Below, piece by piece: positions 1 to 5,941 of a stretch of DNA of 7,710 nucleotides (position 1 is the stretch's first letter; the number at the start of each line of letters is the position of its first letter). The notes beneath the pieces are model-generated. The model was given only the letters and a program-made list of their open reading frames with translations, did no database searches and had not been told where the DNA came from. Made by a program: the position numbers and the translations under genes. Source of the stretch: Sedimenticola sp. (lineage in GTDB: Bacteria > Pseudomonadota > Gammaproteobacteria > Chromatiales > Chromatiaceae). Location of the stretch: NCBI GenBank assembly GCA_030619405.1, contig JAUXBK010000129.1, forward strand, positions 1-7,710, in the 5' to 3' direction.

Positions 1-264
1 GTACCTCAAACGCTAAATACCTACGACCATACGACGGTCTAAATCACCGATAGCTGCGTTGCAACATCTTGAAAGAGAGCCCGCTATTCCTGCGATGTTG
101 CGCGACGTGCAGGGATGCACAAGTGTCGCTTGAGGCAGGCCGCTCCTGTGCGTCCTGCACTCGCGGCATTGGTACATCCGTGTACGGCAGATGCCGGTTG
201 CGACCCTTGCTCTCGGCGATTTATCCTCGCCGTCTGATCACAGCTATTTAGCGTTTGAGGTACC
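1..264. repeat. Foldback (MITE-like) element A with 19-bp perfect terminal inverted repeats
   Basis: Bases 1-19 (gtacctcaaacgctaaata) are the exact reverse complement of 245-263. Further inward the arms remain partly complementary: the gacggt...taaatc.ccga.agc...gcaac pattern near 34-65 is mirrored in 200-232, so the whole unit folds back on itself. Nested hairpins lie inside: gcaacatc (61-68) with gatgttgc (94-101), 107-120 with 148-160, and cggcat (164-169) with atgccg (191-196). No transposase or convincing protein is encoded; short ORFs crossing it do not look like real proteins. The left end coincides with the window edge, so a target duplication cannot be tested. It could be a non-autonomous transposon or a structured intergenic repeat. 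Its ends differ from those of the other elements in this window. Confidence 0.75.
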
Positions 265-316
265 AGGCATGCCGAAGAGCGGCAAAAGCCCGCCGCACTC
301 CCCCTGAATATGGCGA

Positions 317-338
317 CACTTTTCCGGCACTTTTCCGT
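317..338. repeat. Two tandem 11-bp units (CACTTTTCCG) upstream of the GGDEF gene
   Basis: The 10-mer cacttttccg occurs at 317-326 and again at 328-337, an 11-bp period close to one helical turn. It lies about 125 bp upstream of the diguanylate cyclase start, in the 265-461 non-coding stretch. I see no confident promoter, RNA gene or protein in that stretch. The repeat could be a pair of regulator half-sites or chance; only one example is visible. Confidence 0.35.
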
Positions 339-461
339 CATTTGGTAATTATCAGTTCCTATCCTGTTGAATCATCGGTAAAATTTCATTCTGGCATAGA
401 AATCGCCTTATTTCCTCACAGTAATCGATTGGAAATAAAATGCAAAGAGATATGTAGCGAT

Positions 462-1376
462 ATGTACAGCCAGAGCCAAAGCATCTCAGGGAGCCTGAAA
501 ACAGTGGTCACTCACCCGGCGCATCCAACAATAAATCCAGAATCCAAGCACCGCTTCGCCGCCAAAGTGCTGGCATTGACCGGCATCCTGCAGACCACCC
601 TGGAAACCAACGAACTGATGGCCCTGTTCGCCCAGGAACTCTCCCATTTCATCGACTTCGACGGCCTCAGCTACCACTTCGAGGAGCTGAGCATCGCGAT
701 CGACCTGGGAGAGCAGGCAGCTCACTCCTGCCATTATCAGCTGATTGTCTCGGGCGAGCAGCTGGGTGAACTCAGGCTGTACCGGATGCACCGGTTCGAT
801 GAGAGTGAGCTGGAGATGGTTGAAAACCTGCTCGCTGCCCTGCTCTACCCACTGCGCAACACCCTTCTGTATCACCGGGCGGTCCAGACCTCCATGCTGG
901 ACCCTCTGACCGGTGTCAAGAACCGATCCACCCTGGACAGCTCGCTACGCCGGGAGATGGAGCTCTCCAGGCGACAAGGCACCACCCTGTCGGTGATCCT
1001 GATCGATATCGATCACTTCAAGCTGGTCAACGACCGCTGCGGCCATCTTTACGGCGATCAGGCACTACGCGCCGTGGCCCAGTGTATCGAGGGGACCATA
1101 CGTGAGAGTGATATGCTGTTCCGTTACGGGGGAGAGGAGTTCCTGATCCTGCTGTCGGGAACCGGGACCAACGGTGCCGGCTTGCTGGCAGAGCGCCTCC
1201 GAAAGCGCGTGGCAGAGCTCACTCCACACCCAGAAAAAAAGATGCACCTCACCGTCAGCCTGGGTGTGACCAGCCTGCGACCGGAAGAGAGCGGGGAAGC
1301 CCTGTTCGAACGGGTCGACGGCGCACTCTACCGCGCCAAACAGGCCGGCCGGAATCAGGTGTCGCTGGAACCCTGA
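462..1376 (+). CDS. Diguanylate cyclase (GGDEF domain) with a GAF-like N-terminal region
   Basis: Predicted to condense two GTP into cyclic di-GMP, the second messenger controlling motility and biofilm. With the ATG at 462 the protein has 304 residues. The GGDEF domain spans about 143-302: DPLTGVKNR (147-155), the metal-binding segment IDIDHFKLVND (about 181-191), the active-site signature RYGGEEF with GGEEF at 223-227, and an RxxD inhibitory I-site (RESD, 214-217) exactly five residues before it. It should therefore be active and feedback-inhibited. Residues about 29-140 resemble a GAF-type sensor, but this is inferred from layout and hydrophobic pattern only. There is no transmembrane segment, so it is probably cytoplasmic. 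The open frame continues upstream to ATG 255, but that part overlaps the end of the foldback element and looks non-coding. AAGAGA at 445-450 is a plausible though distant ribosome site. The gap of 104 bases to mnmA suggests separate transcription. Confidence 0.93.
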   Translation: MYSQSQSISGSLKTVVTHPAHPTINPESKHRFAAKVLALTGILQTTLETNELMALFAQELSHFIDFDGLSYHFEELSIAIDLGEQAAHSCHYQLIVSGEQLGELRLYRMHRFDESELEMVENLLAALLYPLRNTLLYHRAVQTSMLDPLTGVKNRSTLDSSLRREMELSRRQGTTLSVILIDIDHFKLVNDRCGHLYGDQALRAVAQCIEGTIRESDMLFRYGGEEFLILLSGTGTNGAGLLAERLRKRVAELTPHPEKKMHLTVSLGVTSLRPEESGEALFERVDGALYRAKQAGRNQVSLEP

Positions 1377-1480
1377 ACCCTGCTTTCAGCCTTTTGCGAC
1401 CGCTGCCAACTTAGGTAGGCGGTGAGGAACCAACCGTTTCGATCGGCAGGCGATAGCGGTTTCAGGTAAAATTCCCGCCC

Positions 1481-2596
1481 ATGACCAGGGCGATAGAAAC
1501 AGGGTCGGCAGGCAGCGAAGAAAAGATCATCGTCGGCCTCTCCGGTGGCGTCGACTCCTCGGTAGCGGCCCTGCTGTTGAAACAGCAGGGTCACCGGGTG
1601 GAAGGCCTGTTCATGAAGAACTGGGAGGAGGATGACCACCCGGACCATTGTTCTGCCGCCGAAGATCTGGCAGACGCCCAGGCGGTGGCCAACCTGCTGC
1701 AGATCCCCCTGCACAAGGTCAATTTCTCCGGCGAGTACTGGGATCATGTGTTTCGGCATTTTCTCGATGAGTACCAGGCCGGGCGTACCCCCAATCCGGA
1801 CGTACTGTGTAATCGGGAAATCAAATTCCGCGCCTTTCTCGACCACGCCCTCTCCCTGGGCGCGCAAGCCATTGCCACCGGCCACTATGCACGTCTGACA
1901 CAAAATGCGGACGGCGTCCACCTGCGGCGCTGCGCCGACGAAAACAAAGATCAGACCTATTTCCTCTACATGCTGGATCAGCAGCAGCTCAGCCACAGCC
2001 GTTTCCCGCTGGGTGGGCTGCTCAAGCAGGAGGTGCGCAGGCTGGCCGAATCCGCCGATTTCCCCAACTATAAAAAAAAGGACAGCACCGGCATCTGCTT
2101 CATCGGCGAGCGCCACTTCCGGGAGTTCCTCAGCCGCTACCTGCCCGCCCGGCCGGGCCGGATGGAAACCCCGGACGGGGAATACCTGGGTGACCATCAG
2201 GGACTGATGTATTACACCCTGGGCCAGCGCAAGGGACTGGGGATCGGCGGCCGCGCCAATGCGGTTGAGACCCCCTGGTTCGTGGTCGCCAAAGACCTGG
2301 ACCGGAACCGGCTGATCGTGGCCCAGGATCATGACCACCCCCTGCTGCTGCGGCAGAAACTGGAGGCGAGCCAGCTGCACTGGATCGCCGGCCGCCCCCC
2401 CCTCCTGCCGCTGCAGTGTCAGGCGCGGATCCGCCACCGCCAGCCGCTGCAGCCGTGCCAGATTATGTCCCTCGACCAAGGGCGCTGCCAGGTCCGCTTC
2501 GAACAGAAACAGCGGGCCATCACACCAGGCCAGTCCGTGGTCTTCTATCTGCAAGATGACTGCCTGGGCGGCGGTGTCATCGATAACTCCTATTGA
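1481..2596 (+). CDS. mnmA: tRNA-specific 2-thiouridylase MnmA
   Basis: Catalyses ATP-dependent 2-thiolation of U34 in the tRNAs for Lys, Glu and Gln, receiving persulfide sulfur from a relay such as the Tus proteins; cytoplasmic. The protein has 371 residues, against 368 in E. coli. The PP-loop SGGVDSS is at 21-27, followed by the family stretch LFMKNWEEDD. The two catalytic cysteines are present: C110 in NPDVLCN and C206 in STGICFIGER. Further family blocks are GHYAR (about 134), KKKDSTG, QGLMYYTLGQRKGLGIGG (about 240-257) and the C-terminal TPGQSVVFY...CLGGG barrel. The N-terminus before KIIVGLSGG is a few residues longer than in E. coli. The Shine-Dalgarno is weak (AGG 1464-1466), and TAAAAT at 1467-1472 resembles a -10 box without a good -35. 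Codons around 2082-2089 contain a run of eight A. The gene heads the conserved mnmA-hflD-purB series. Confidence 0.98.
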   Translation: MTRAIETGSAGSEEKIIVGLSGGVDSSVAALLLKQQGHRVEGLFMKNWEEDDHPDHCSAAEDLADAQAVANLLQIPLHKVNFSGEYWDHVFRHFLDEYQAGRTPNPDVLCNREIKFRAFLDHALSLGAQAIATGHYARLTQNADGVHLRRCADENKDQTYFLYMLDQQQLSHSRFPLGGLLKQEVRRLAESADFPNYKKKDSTGICFIGERHFREFLSRYLPARPGRMETPDGEYLGDHQGLMYYTLGQRKGLGIGGRANAVETPWFVVAKDLDRNRLIVAQDHDHPLLLRQKLEASQLHWIAGRPPLLPLQCQARIRHRQPLQPCQIMSLDQGRCQVRFEQKQRAITPGQSVVFYLQDDCLGGGVIDNSY

Positions 2597-2604
2597 GCCT
2601 TAAA

Positions 2605-2766
2605 CCTAGATCCTGCAAATACTCGCACGCACATAGCACAACCTCTTGTTCCGTATAGCGATATGAAAAATCTCGGCAATCACAATAAGGATTACACTCG
2701 ATTTTTCATTCGCTCTACGAAACAATAGCTTGCACTCTGCACGCACGACTACTTGTAGGATCTAGG
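2605..2766. mobile_element. 162-bp palindromic MITE, family B copy 1, IS1380-like ends, TTAAA target duplication
   Basis: The left end cctagatcctgcaaatactcg is mirrored by the right end (reverse complement cctagatcctacaagtagtcg). Complementarity continues through most of both arms to a loop at about 2673-2699, including a perfect 10-bp apical stem (2663-2672 with 2700-2709). The element is flanked by a perfect direct repeat TTAAA at 2600-2604 and 2767-2771. A second copy of the family lies at 4814-4974. The ends resemble the ISEcp1 repeat as I recall it (CCTAGATTCTACGT), an IS1380-family element that also makes 5-bp AT-rich duplications, so an IS1380-type transposase is the likely mover; this link is inference. 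No protein is encoded. The element separates mnmA from hflD. Confidence 0.88.
2757..2766 (+). promoter_or_regulatory. Ribosome binding site of hflD supplied by the MITE terminus
   Basis: The decamer aggatctagg contains two Shine-Dalgarno-like parts, AGGA (2757-2760, 12 nt before the ATG) and TAGG (2763-2766, 6 nt before the ATG at 2773). It belongs to the right terminal repeat of the element. In RNA it is perfectly complementary to the left end cctagatcct (2605-2614), so it can be sequestered at the base of the long hairpin. No other Shine-Dalgarno-like sequence lies between the element and the start codon. Confidence 0.6.
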
Positions 2767-2772
2767 TTAAAG

Positions 2773-3399
2773 ATGAAAAACGAAACAGACCGCTGCATCG
2801 CCTTGGCCGGGGCCTTCCAGGCTACCGGACTTGCCGCCCGCATCGCGCACAACGGCGTGGCGGATACCGCCGCCATGGAGACGAGCGTCTACAGCCTGCT
2901 GCAGGTGGACGCGGAATCGGTGACCGCCGTATTTGGCGGGATCAGCGGGATCGCCTATGGGCTCAAGACCCTGATTGGGCAGTTGAACGGGAGCGGGTCG
3001 AGAGATGTTGAGATCACCCGCTATGTGTTCTCCCTGCACCACCTGGAACGGAAACTGTCGAAAGACCCACGGATGTTGAAACAGCTGAGTGATGGGATCA
3101 GCAATACCATCGAGCGGCTGGAACACTATCCCCTGCTCCACCCCAACATCCTGGCCGGGTTGGCGGGACTCTACGCCGAGACCATCAGCACCCTGCGCCC
3201 ACGGATCATGGTACAGGGAGAGCCCCTGCACCTGCAGAACCCGGAAAACGTCAACCGGATCCGGACCCTGCTGCTGGCCGGGGTCCGCGCTGCCATGCTC
3301 TGGCGCCAATGCGGCGGCGGCCGGTTCCAGGTGATCTTTGGCCGCAGGAAACAGCTGCAGCTGGCCCAGGCGCTGTTGCGGAAAGCTTCTGACTCATGA
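2773..3399 (+). CDS. hflD: High frequency lysogenization protein HflD homologue
   Basis: HflD is a small helical protein associated with the inner membrane. In E. coli it binds phage lambda CII and lowers lysogeny; its normal cellular role is not well defined. The protein has 208 residues, against about 213 in E. coli. Conserved blocks are visible: IALAGAFQAT near the N-terminus, AVFGG (52-56), ITRYVFSLHHLERKL (81-95), LRPRIMVQGEP (141-151) and LLLAGVRAAMLWRQCGGGRFQ (166-186). There is no signal peptide or clear transmembrane helix. The ATG at 2773 places ALAG at the same distance from the start as in E. coli. The gene normally follows mnmA closely; here the MITE pushes the gap to 176 bases, and the element end now provides the ribosome site. 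It ends 46 bases before purB, so the two are probably cotranscribed. Confidence 0.95.
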   Translation: MKNETDRCIALAGAFQATGLAARIAHNGVADTAAMETSVYSLLQVDAESVTAVFGGISGIAYGLKTLIGQLNGSGSRDVEITRYVFSLHHLERKLSKDPRMLKQLSDGISNTIERLEHYPLLHPNILAGLAGLYAETISTLRPRIMVQGEPLHLQNPENVNRIRTLLLAGVRAAMLWRQCGGGRFQVIFGRRKQLQLAQALLRKASDS

Positions 3400-3445
3400 A
3401 TGCTGAATTCTGACCCTGATTACAAACAACCGACGAAGGAATACC

Positions 3446-4813
3446 ATGGAACTCTCCCCCCTGACCGCCGTCTCCCCCATCGACGGCCGCTACAGCAGCA
3501 AAAGCGCAGACCTGCGCCCCATGTTCAGCGAATTGGGACTGATCAGACACCGGATACTGGTGGAGGTGCGCTGGCTGCAGGCGCTGGCCGCACACCCGGC
3601 GATCACAGAGGTGCCGGCATTGAGCGAACACGCGGCCAACATCCTCGACAGCCTGTTGGAAAACTTCAGTATCGAGGATGCTCAGCGGATAAAGAACATC
3701 GAGCGCACCACCAACCACGATGTCAAGGCGATAGAGTATTTTCTCAAGGAGCGGATCGAAGGCAACCAGGAGTTGGAAGCCATCAGTGAGTTCATCCACT
3801 TCGCCTGCACCTCGGAAGACATCAACAACCTCTCTCACGCCCTGATGCTGCGAGAAGGCCGTGGTCAGGTGCTGATCCCCCAGATGGACGAACTGGTCGA
3901 CCGTATCCGGCACCTGGCCCACGAGCATGCTGACAAGCCCATGCTCTCCCGCACCCATGGGCAGCCGGCCTCCCCCACCTCCCTGGGAAAGGAGATGGCC
4001 AATGTAGCCCACCGGCTGCAGCACCAGCGTGATCAGGTGGCCGACGTGGCGCTCCTGGGCAAGATCAACGGCGCCACTGGCAACTACAATGCCCACCTGG
4101 TTGCCTACCCGGAAGTGAACTGGCCCGAATTCGCCCGCGACTTCGTGGAGTCCCTGGGACTGGTCTGGACCCCCTATACCACCCAGATCGAGCCCCACGA
4201 CTACATGGCCGAACTGTTCGATGCCGTGACCCGTTTCAACACCATCACCATCGATTTTTGTCGCGATGTCTGGGGTTACATCTCACTGGGCTATTTCCGC
4301 CAGAAGACCGTTGCCGGGGAGGTTGGCTCATCCACCATGCCCCACAAGGTCAACCCGATCGACTTCGAGAACGGCGAGGGGAATCTGGGGCTGGCCAACG
4401 CCCTGCTCGGCCACCTGGCCACCAAGCTCCCCATCTCTCGCTGGCAGCGGGACCTGACGGACTCCACGGTGCTGCGCAACATGGGCGTCGGTTTCGCCTA
4501 TACCAGCATCGCCCTCCAGTCCGTAATGCGCGGCATCGGCAAACTGGAGGCCAACGAGCAGCGCCTGGCCGCTGATCTGGAAGACAACTGGGAAGTGCTG
4601 GCGGAGCCAATACAGACGGTGATGCGCCGCTACGGGGTGGAAAAGCCCTATGAAAAGCTGAAGGAGCTGACCCGTGGTCAGCGCCTCACTGCAGAGGAGA
4701 TGCGCCGTTTCGTGGATGGGCTGGAGATCCCGGACCAGGCAAAGGCCACTTTGAAGGCGCTGAGCCCCGCCAGCTACATCGGCAATGCATCGGAACAGGC
4801 GGAAAAGATATAA
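3446..4813 (+). CDS. purB: Adenylosuccinate lyase PurB
   Basis: Cleaves SAICAR to AICAR plus fumarate and adenylosuccinate to AMP plus fumarate, two steps of purine synthesis; a cytoplasmic homotetramer of the fumarase/aspartase superfamily. The protein has 455 residues, against 456 in E. coli, and opens MELSPLTAVSPIDGRY as that family does. Active-site features are present: RTTNHDVKAIEYF (87-99), TSEDINN (122-128), the catalytic acid H171 in SRTHGQPASPT, and the signature loop GSSTMPHKVNP (294-304) with the catalytic base S295. The C-terminal YEKLKELTRG block is intact. AAGGA at 3436-3440, five bases before the ATG, is a good ribosome site. The stop TAA (4811-4813) lies inside the left target duplication TATAA of the following element. 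No intrinsic terminator directly follows; the next clear one is at 5147-5185. Confidence 0.98.
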   Translation: MELSPLTAVSPIDGRYSSKSADLRPMFSELGLIRHRILVEVRWLQALAAHPAITEVPALSEHAANILDSLLENFSIEDAQRIKNIERTTNHDVKAIEYFLKERIEGNQELEAISEFIHFACTSEDINNLSHALMLREGRGQVLIPQMDELVDRIRHLAHEHADKPMLSRTHGQPASPTSLGKEMANVAHRLQHQRDQVADVALLGKINGATGNYNAHLVAYPEVNWPEFARDFVESLGLVWTPYTTQIEPHDYMAELFDAVTRFNTITIDFCRDVWGYISLGYFRQKTVAGEVGSSTMPHKVNPIDFENGEGNLGLANALLGHLATKLPISRWQRDLTDSTVLRNMGVGFAYTSIALQSVMRGIGKLEANEQRLAADLEDNWEVLAEPIQTVMRRYGVEKPYEKLKELTRGQRLTAEEMRRFVDGLEIPDQAKATLKALSPASYIGNASEQAEKI

Positions 4814-4974
4814 CCTGGGTCCTGCAAGTGCTCACACTCACAGAGACAAGCTCTTGATCCGTATAGCGATATTTGCTCCCTTGGAAATCACAATAAGGAT
4901 TCCACTCGGTCGCAAATTTGCTCTACGAATCAATATCTTGCACTCTGTAAGCACGATCACTTGCAGGATCTAGG
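4814..4974. mobile_element. 161-bp palindromic MITE, family B copy 2, TATAA target duplication
   Basis: Same family and orientation as the copy at 2605-2766. The two share ccgtatagcgatat (4859-4872; 2651-2664 in copy 1), the loop segment aatcacaataaggatt (4886-4901; 2678-2693), gctctacgaa and cttgcactctg, and the end aggatctagg. The left end is cctgggtcctgcaagtg, and the right end reads cctagatcctgcaagtg on the other strand. The arms pair along most of their length, with an apical stem of different sequence from copy 1 (atttgc 4871-4876 with gcaaat 4912-4917). The perfect direct repeat TATAA flanks it at 4809-4813 and 4975-4979. In the purB transcript it would form a long 3' hairpin that could affect RNA stability or RNase III processing, which is inferred. 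Confidence 0.88.
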
Positions 4975-4979
4975 TATAA

Positions 4980-5126
4980 AGGCGTTGTCGGATTACGATG
5001 GTCGGCTCGCAAGCTCACCACATCCTACACACGACCGGATTATTGAGAGTTACTTGCGATGTGCACAACACCTCGTGCCAAATTCAGTTTTTTGTGCAAT
5101 TGCGCATCTAACCGGAGCTACTCCGG
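4980..5126. repeat. Degenerate intergenic repeat and foldback remnant between purB and the terminator
   Basis: This non-coding stretch holds two weak structures. Bases about 4981-5035, read on the minus strand as gtaggatgtggtgagc...gcgagccg, resemble an intergenic repeat type I recall from many proteobacterial genomes; this is memory, not a search. Bases 5035-5068 and 5092-5126 are imperfect inverted copies: ccgga...agtta.ttgcgatgtgcacaa against ttgtgcaattgcgca.ctaaccgg..., reverse complemented. A perfect small hairpin ccggag-cta-ctccgg sits at 5112-5126 but has no T-tract. No gene or RNA gene is seen. Confidence 0.35.
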
Positions 5127-5146
5127 AGTGTGCTGAAAAGTTACCT

Positions 5147-5185
5147 AAAAAAAGCCGGGGCAGCTCACGCTGCCCCGGCTTTTTT
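5147..5185. terminator. Bidirectional rho-independent terminator
   Basis: A perfect 11-bp GC-rich stem, gccggggcagc (5154-5164) with gctgccccggc (5169-5179), encloses the tetraloop tcac. It is preceded by seven A (5147-5153) and followed by six T (5180-5185), so it works on both strands. It sits 16 bases past the stop of the minus-strand OmpA-like gene and also ends transcription arriving from purB, as expected between convergent genes. Confidence 0.95.
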
Positions 5186-5201
5186 GTGCCTTACCCGCGT
5201 T

Positions 5202-5888
5202 TTAGTGGGTTGTCACTTCGATGCGGCGGTTCATGGCACGGCCATCGCGGGTGGAGTTGTCGGCAACGGGCTCCAACTCACCCTTTCCGATCACCGTGAT
5301 GCTGTCGATACCCTGAGCCTCCAGGTGATCGGCTGCGGCCTGAGCACGACGCTCGGACAGCTTCAGGTTGTAGCCCTCAGGACCGGTGCTATCGGTGTGG
5401 CCGATGATGGTCACCACCTCGTGGCCCTTGCTCTCCTTGATCTGGTTGGCCAGGTCATCCAGGGCAGCCTTCATGGCGGGGGTCAAAACGGCGCTGTCGA
5501 ACGCAAACTCACCCTCGACCAGATCGATAGTCAGGTTGGCAACGACCTCGCAGCCCCACTGATCGACCGCGGCACCGGCGCGGGTGCCGGGGCACTTGTC
5601 AATGTCATCGTTGACGCCGTCGCCATCGGAGTCGAGCACAACAACCACGACCTCTTCCACCACGACCTCTTCCACCGGCATCTCGTCACCGCAGGCCTCC
5701 AGCGGGCTGGGCCTACCGCCAGCGGCTCTCCAGCAGTTACCGCCGGTGTTTTTCACAACACCGCCAGAACCGTCGACAGCGTAGTGCCGCTCGCCTTCAG
5801 CCATGGCCTGAGTGGCGATCGACATGCCCGCAACCAGACCGAGTGCTGCCATCGCCACTGCGAGATTCTTCCGTTTGCTCTTTCCCAT
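5202..5888 (-). CDS. OmpA-family outer membrane/peptidoglycan-binding protein, RmpM-like, with a TSP3 calcium motif
   Basis: Probably links the outer membrane or a porin to peptidoglycan in the periplasm. The protein has 228 residues. A signal peptide (1-30, KSKRK then a hydrophobic core, cleavage after AMA) precedes an RmpM-like segment, VVKNTGGNCWRA...LEACGDE (44-69), with C52 and C66 as a possible disulfide. A Val/Glu stretch (72-84) follows, then a thrombospondin type 3 calcium loop, DSDGDGVNDDIDKCPGT (86-102), and an OmpA C-terminal domain (about 120-226). D166 in GHTD and R181 in LSERRA match the Asp/Arg pair that binds diaminopimelate in OmpA of Acinetobacter. There is no room for an eight-strand barrel, so it resembles neisserial RmpM rather than full OmpA. 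The ATG at 5888 has a strong Shine-Dalgarno (AGAGGGGAAGAG). It is transcribed alone, convergent with purB. Confidence 0.93.
   Translation of the reverse strand: MGKSKRKNLAVAMAALGLVAGMSIATQAMAEGERHYAVDGSGGVVKNTGGNCWRAAGGRPSPLEACGDEMPVEEVVVEEVVVVVLDSDGDGVNDDIDKCPGTRAGAAVDQWGCEVVANLTIDLVEGEFAFDSAVLTPAMKAALDDLANQIKESKGHEVVTIIGHTDSTGPEGYNLKLSERRAQAAADHLEAQGIDSITVIGKGELEPVADNSTRDGRAMNRRIEVTTH
5644..5673 (-). repeat. In-frame 15-bp tandem repeat in the OmpA-like gene
   Basis: The 15-mer accacgacctcttcc (plus strand) occurs twice without a gap, at 5644-5658 and 5659-5673. It encodes the EEVVV-EEVVV spacer (about residues 73-82) between the RmpM-like segment and the calcium motif. Because the period is 15, copy-number slippage would lengthen or shorten the linker without a frameshift. 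Confidence 0.9.
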
Positions 5889-5914
5889 CTCTTCCCCTCT
5901 GTCTCTATTGAGAC
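5889..5914 (-). promoter_or_regulatory. Strong ribosome site and 5' UTR hairpin of the OmpA-like gene
   Basis: On the minus strand the leader reads gagacagaggggaagag directly before the ATG, giving a strong Shine-Dalgarno (AGAGGGG). Just upstream, gtctc (5901-5905) and gagac (5910-5914) form a 5-bp hairpin with a 4-nt loop. Such leader hairpins can stabilise outer membrane protein mRNAs or affect sRNA access; that role is inferred. Confidence 0.55.
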
Positions 5915-5941
5915 AACCTGTTCAAAAATCAGCAAAGCGAT

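Noticed and set aside
393..406. Sigma-54-like TGGCA...GC with GG-N10-GC spacing upstream of the GGDEF gene
   Set aside because: It matches TGGCA and the GC spacing but lacks the TT before GC and any visible enhancer site. A single weak match is not enough.
255..461. Upstream extension of the diguanylate cyclase frame to ATG 255
   Set aside because: The extra 69 residues overlap the end of foldback element A, look low in coding character and have no ribosome site. The ATG at 462 fits the domain layout better.
1355..2554. Long minus-strand open frame of 399 codons opposite mnmA
   Set aside because: It is the antisense shadow of a clearly recognised mnmA and resembles no known protein; GC-rich codon use opens the opposite strand.
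3251..4198. Minus-strand open frame of 315 codons opposite hflD and purB
   Set aside because: Shadow of two strongly recognised genes, with no ribosome site or protein family match.
5112..5126. Small hairpin ccggag-cta-ctccgg as a purB terminator
   Set aside because: No T-tract follows. The strong terminator at 5147-5185 lies just downstream and serves both genes.
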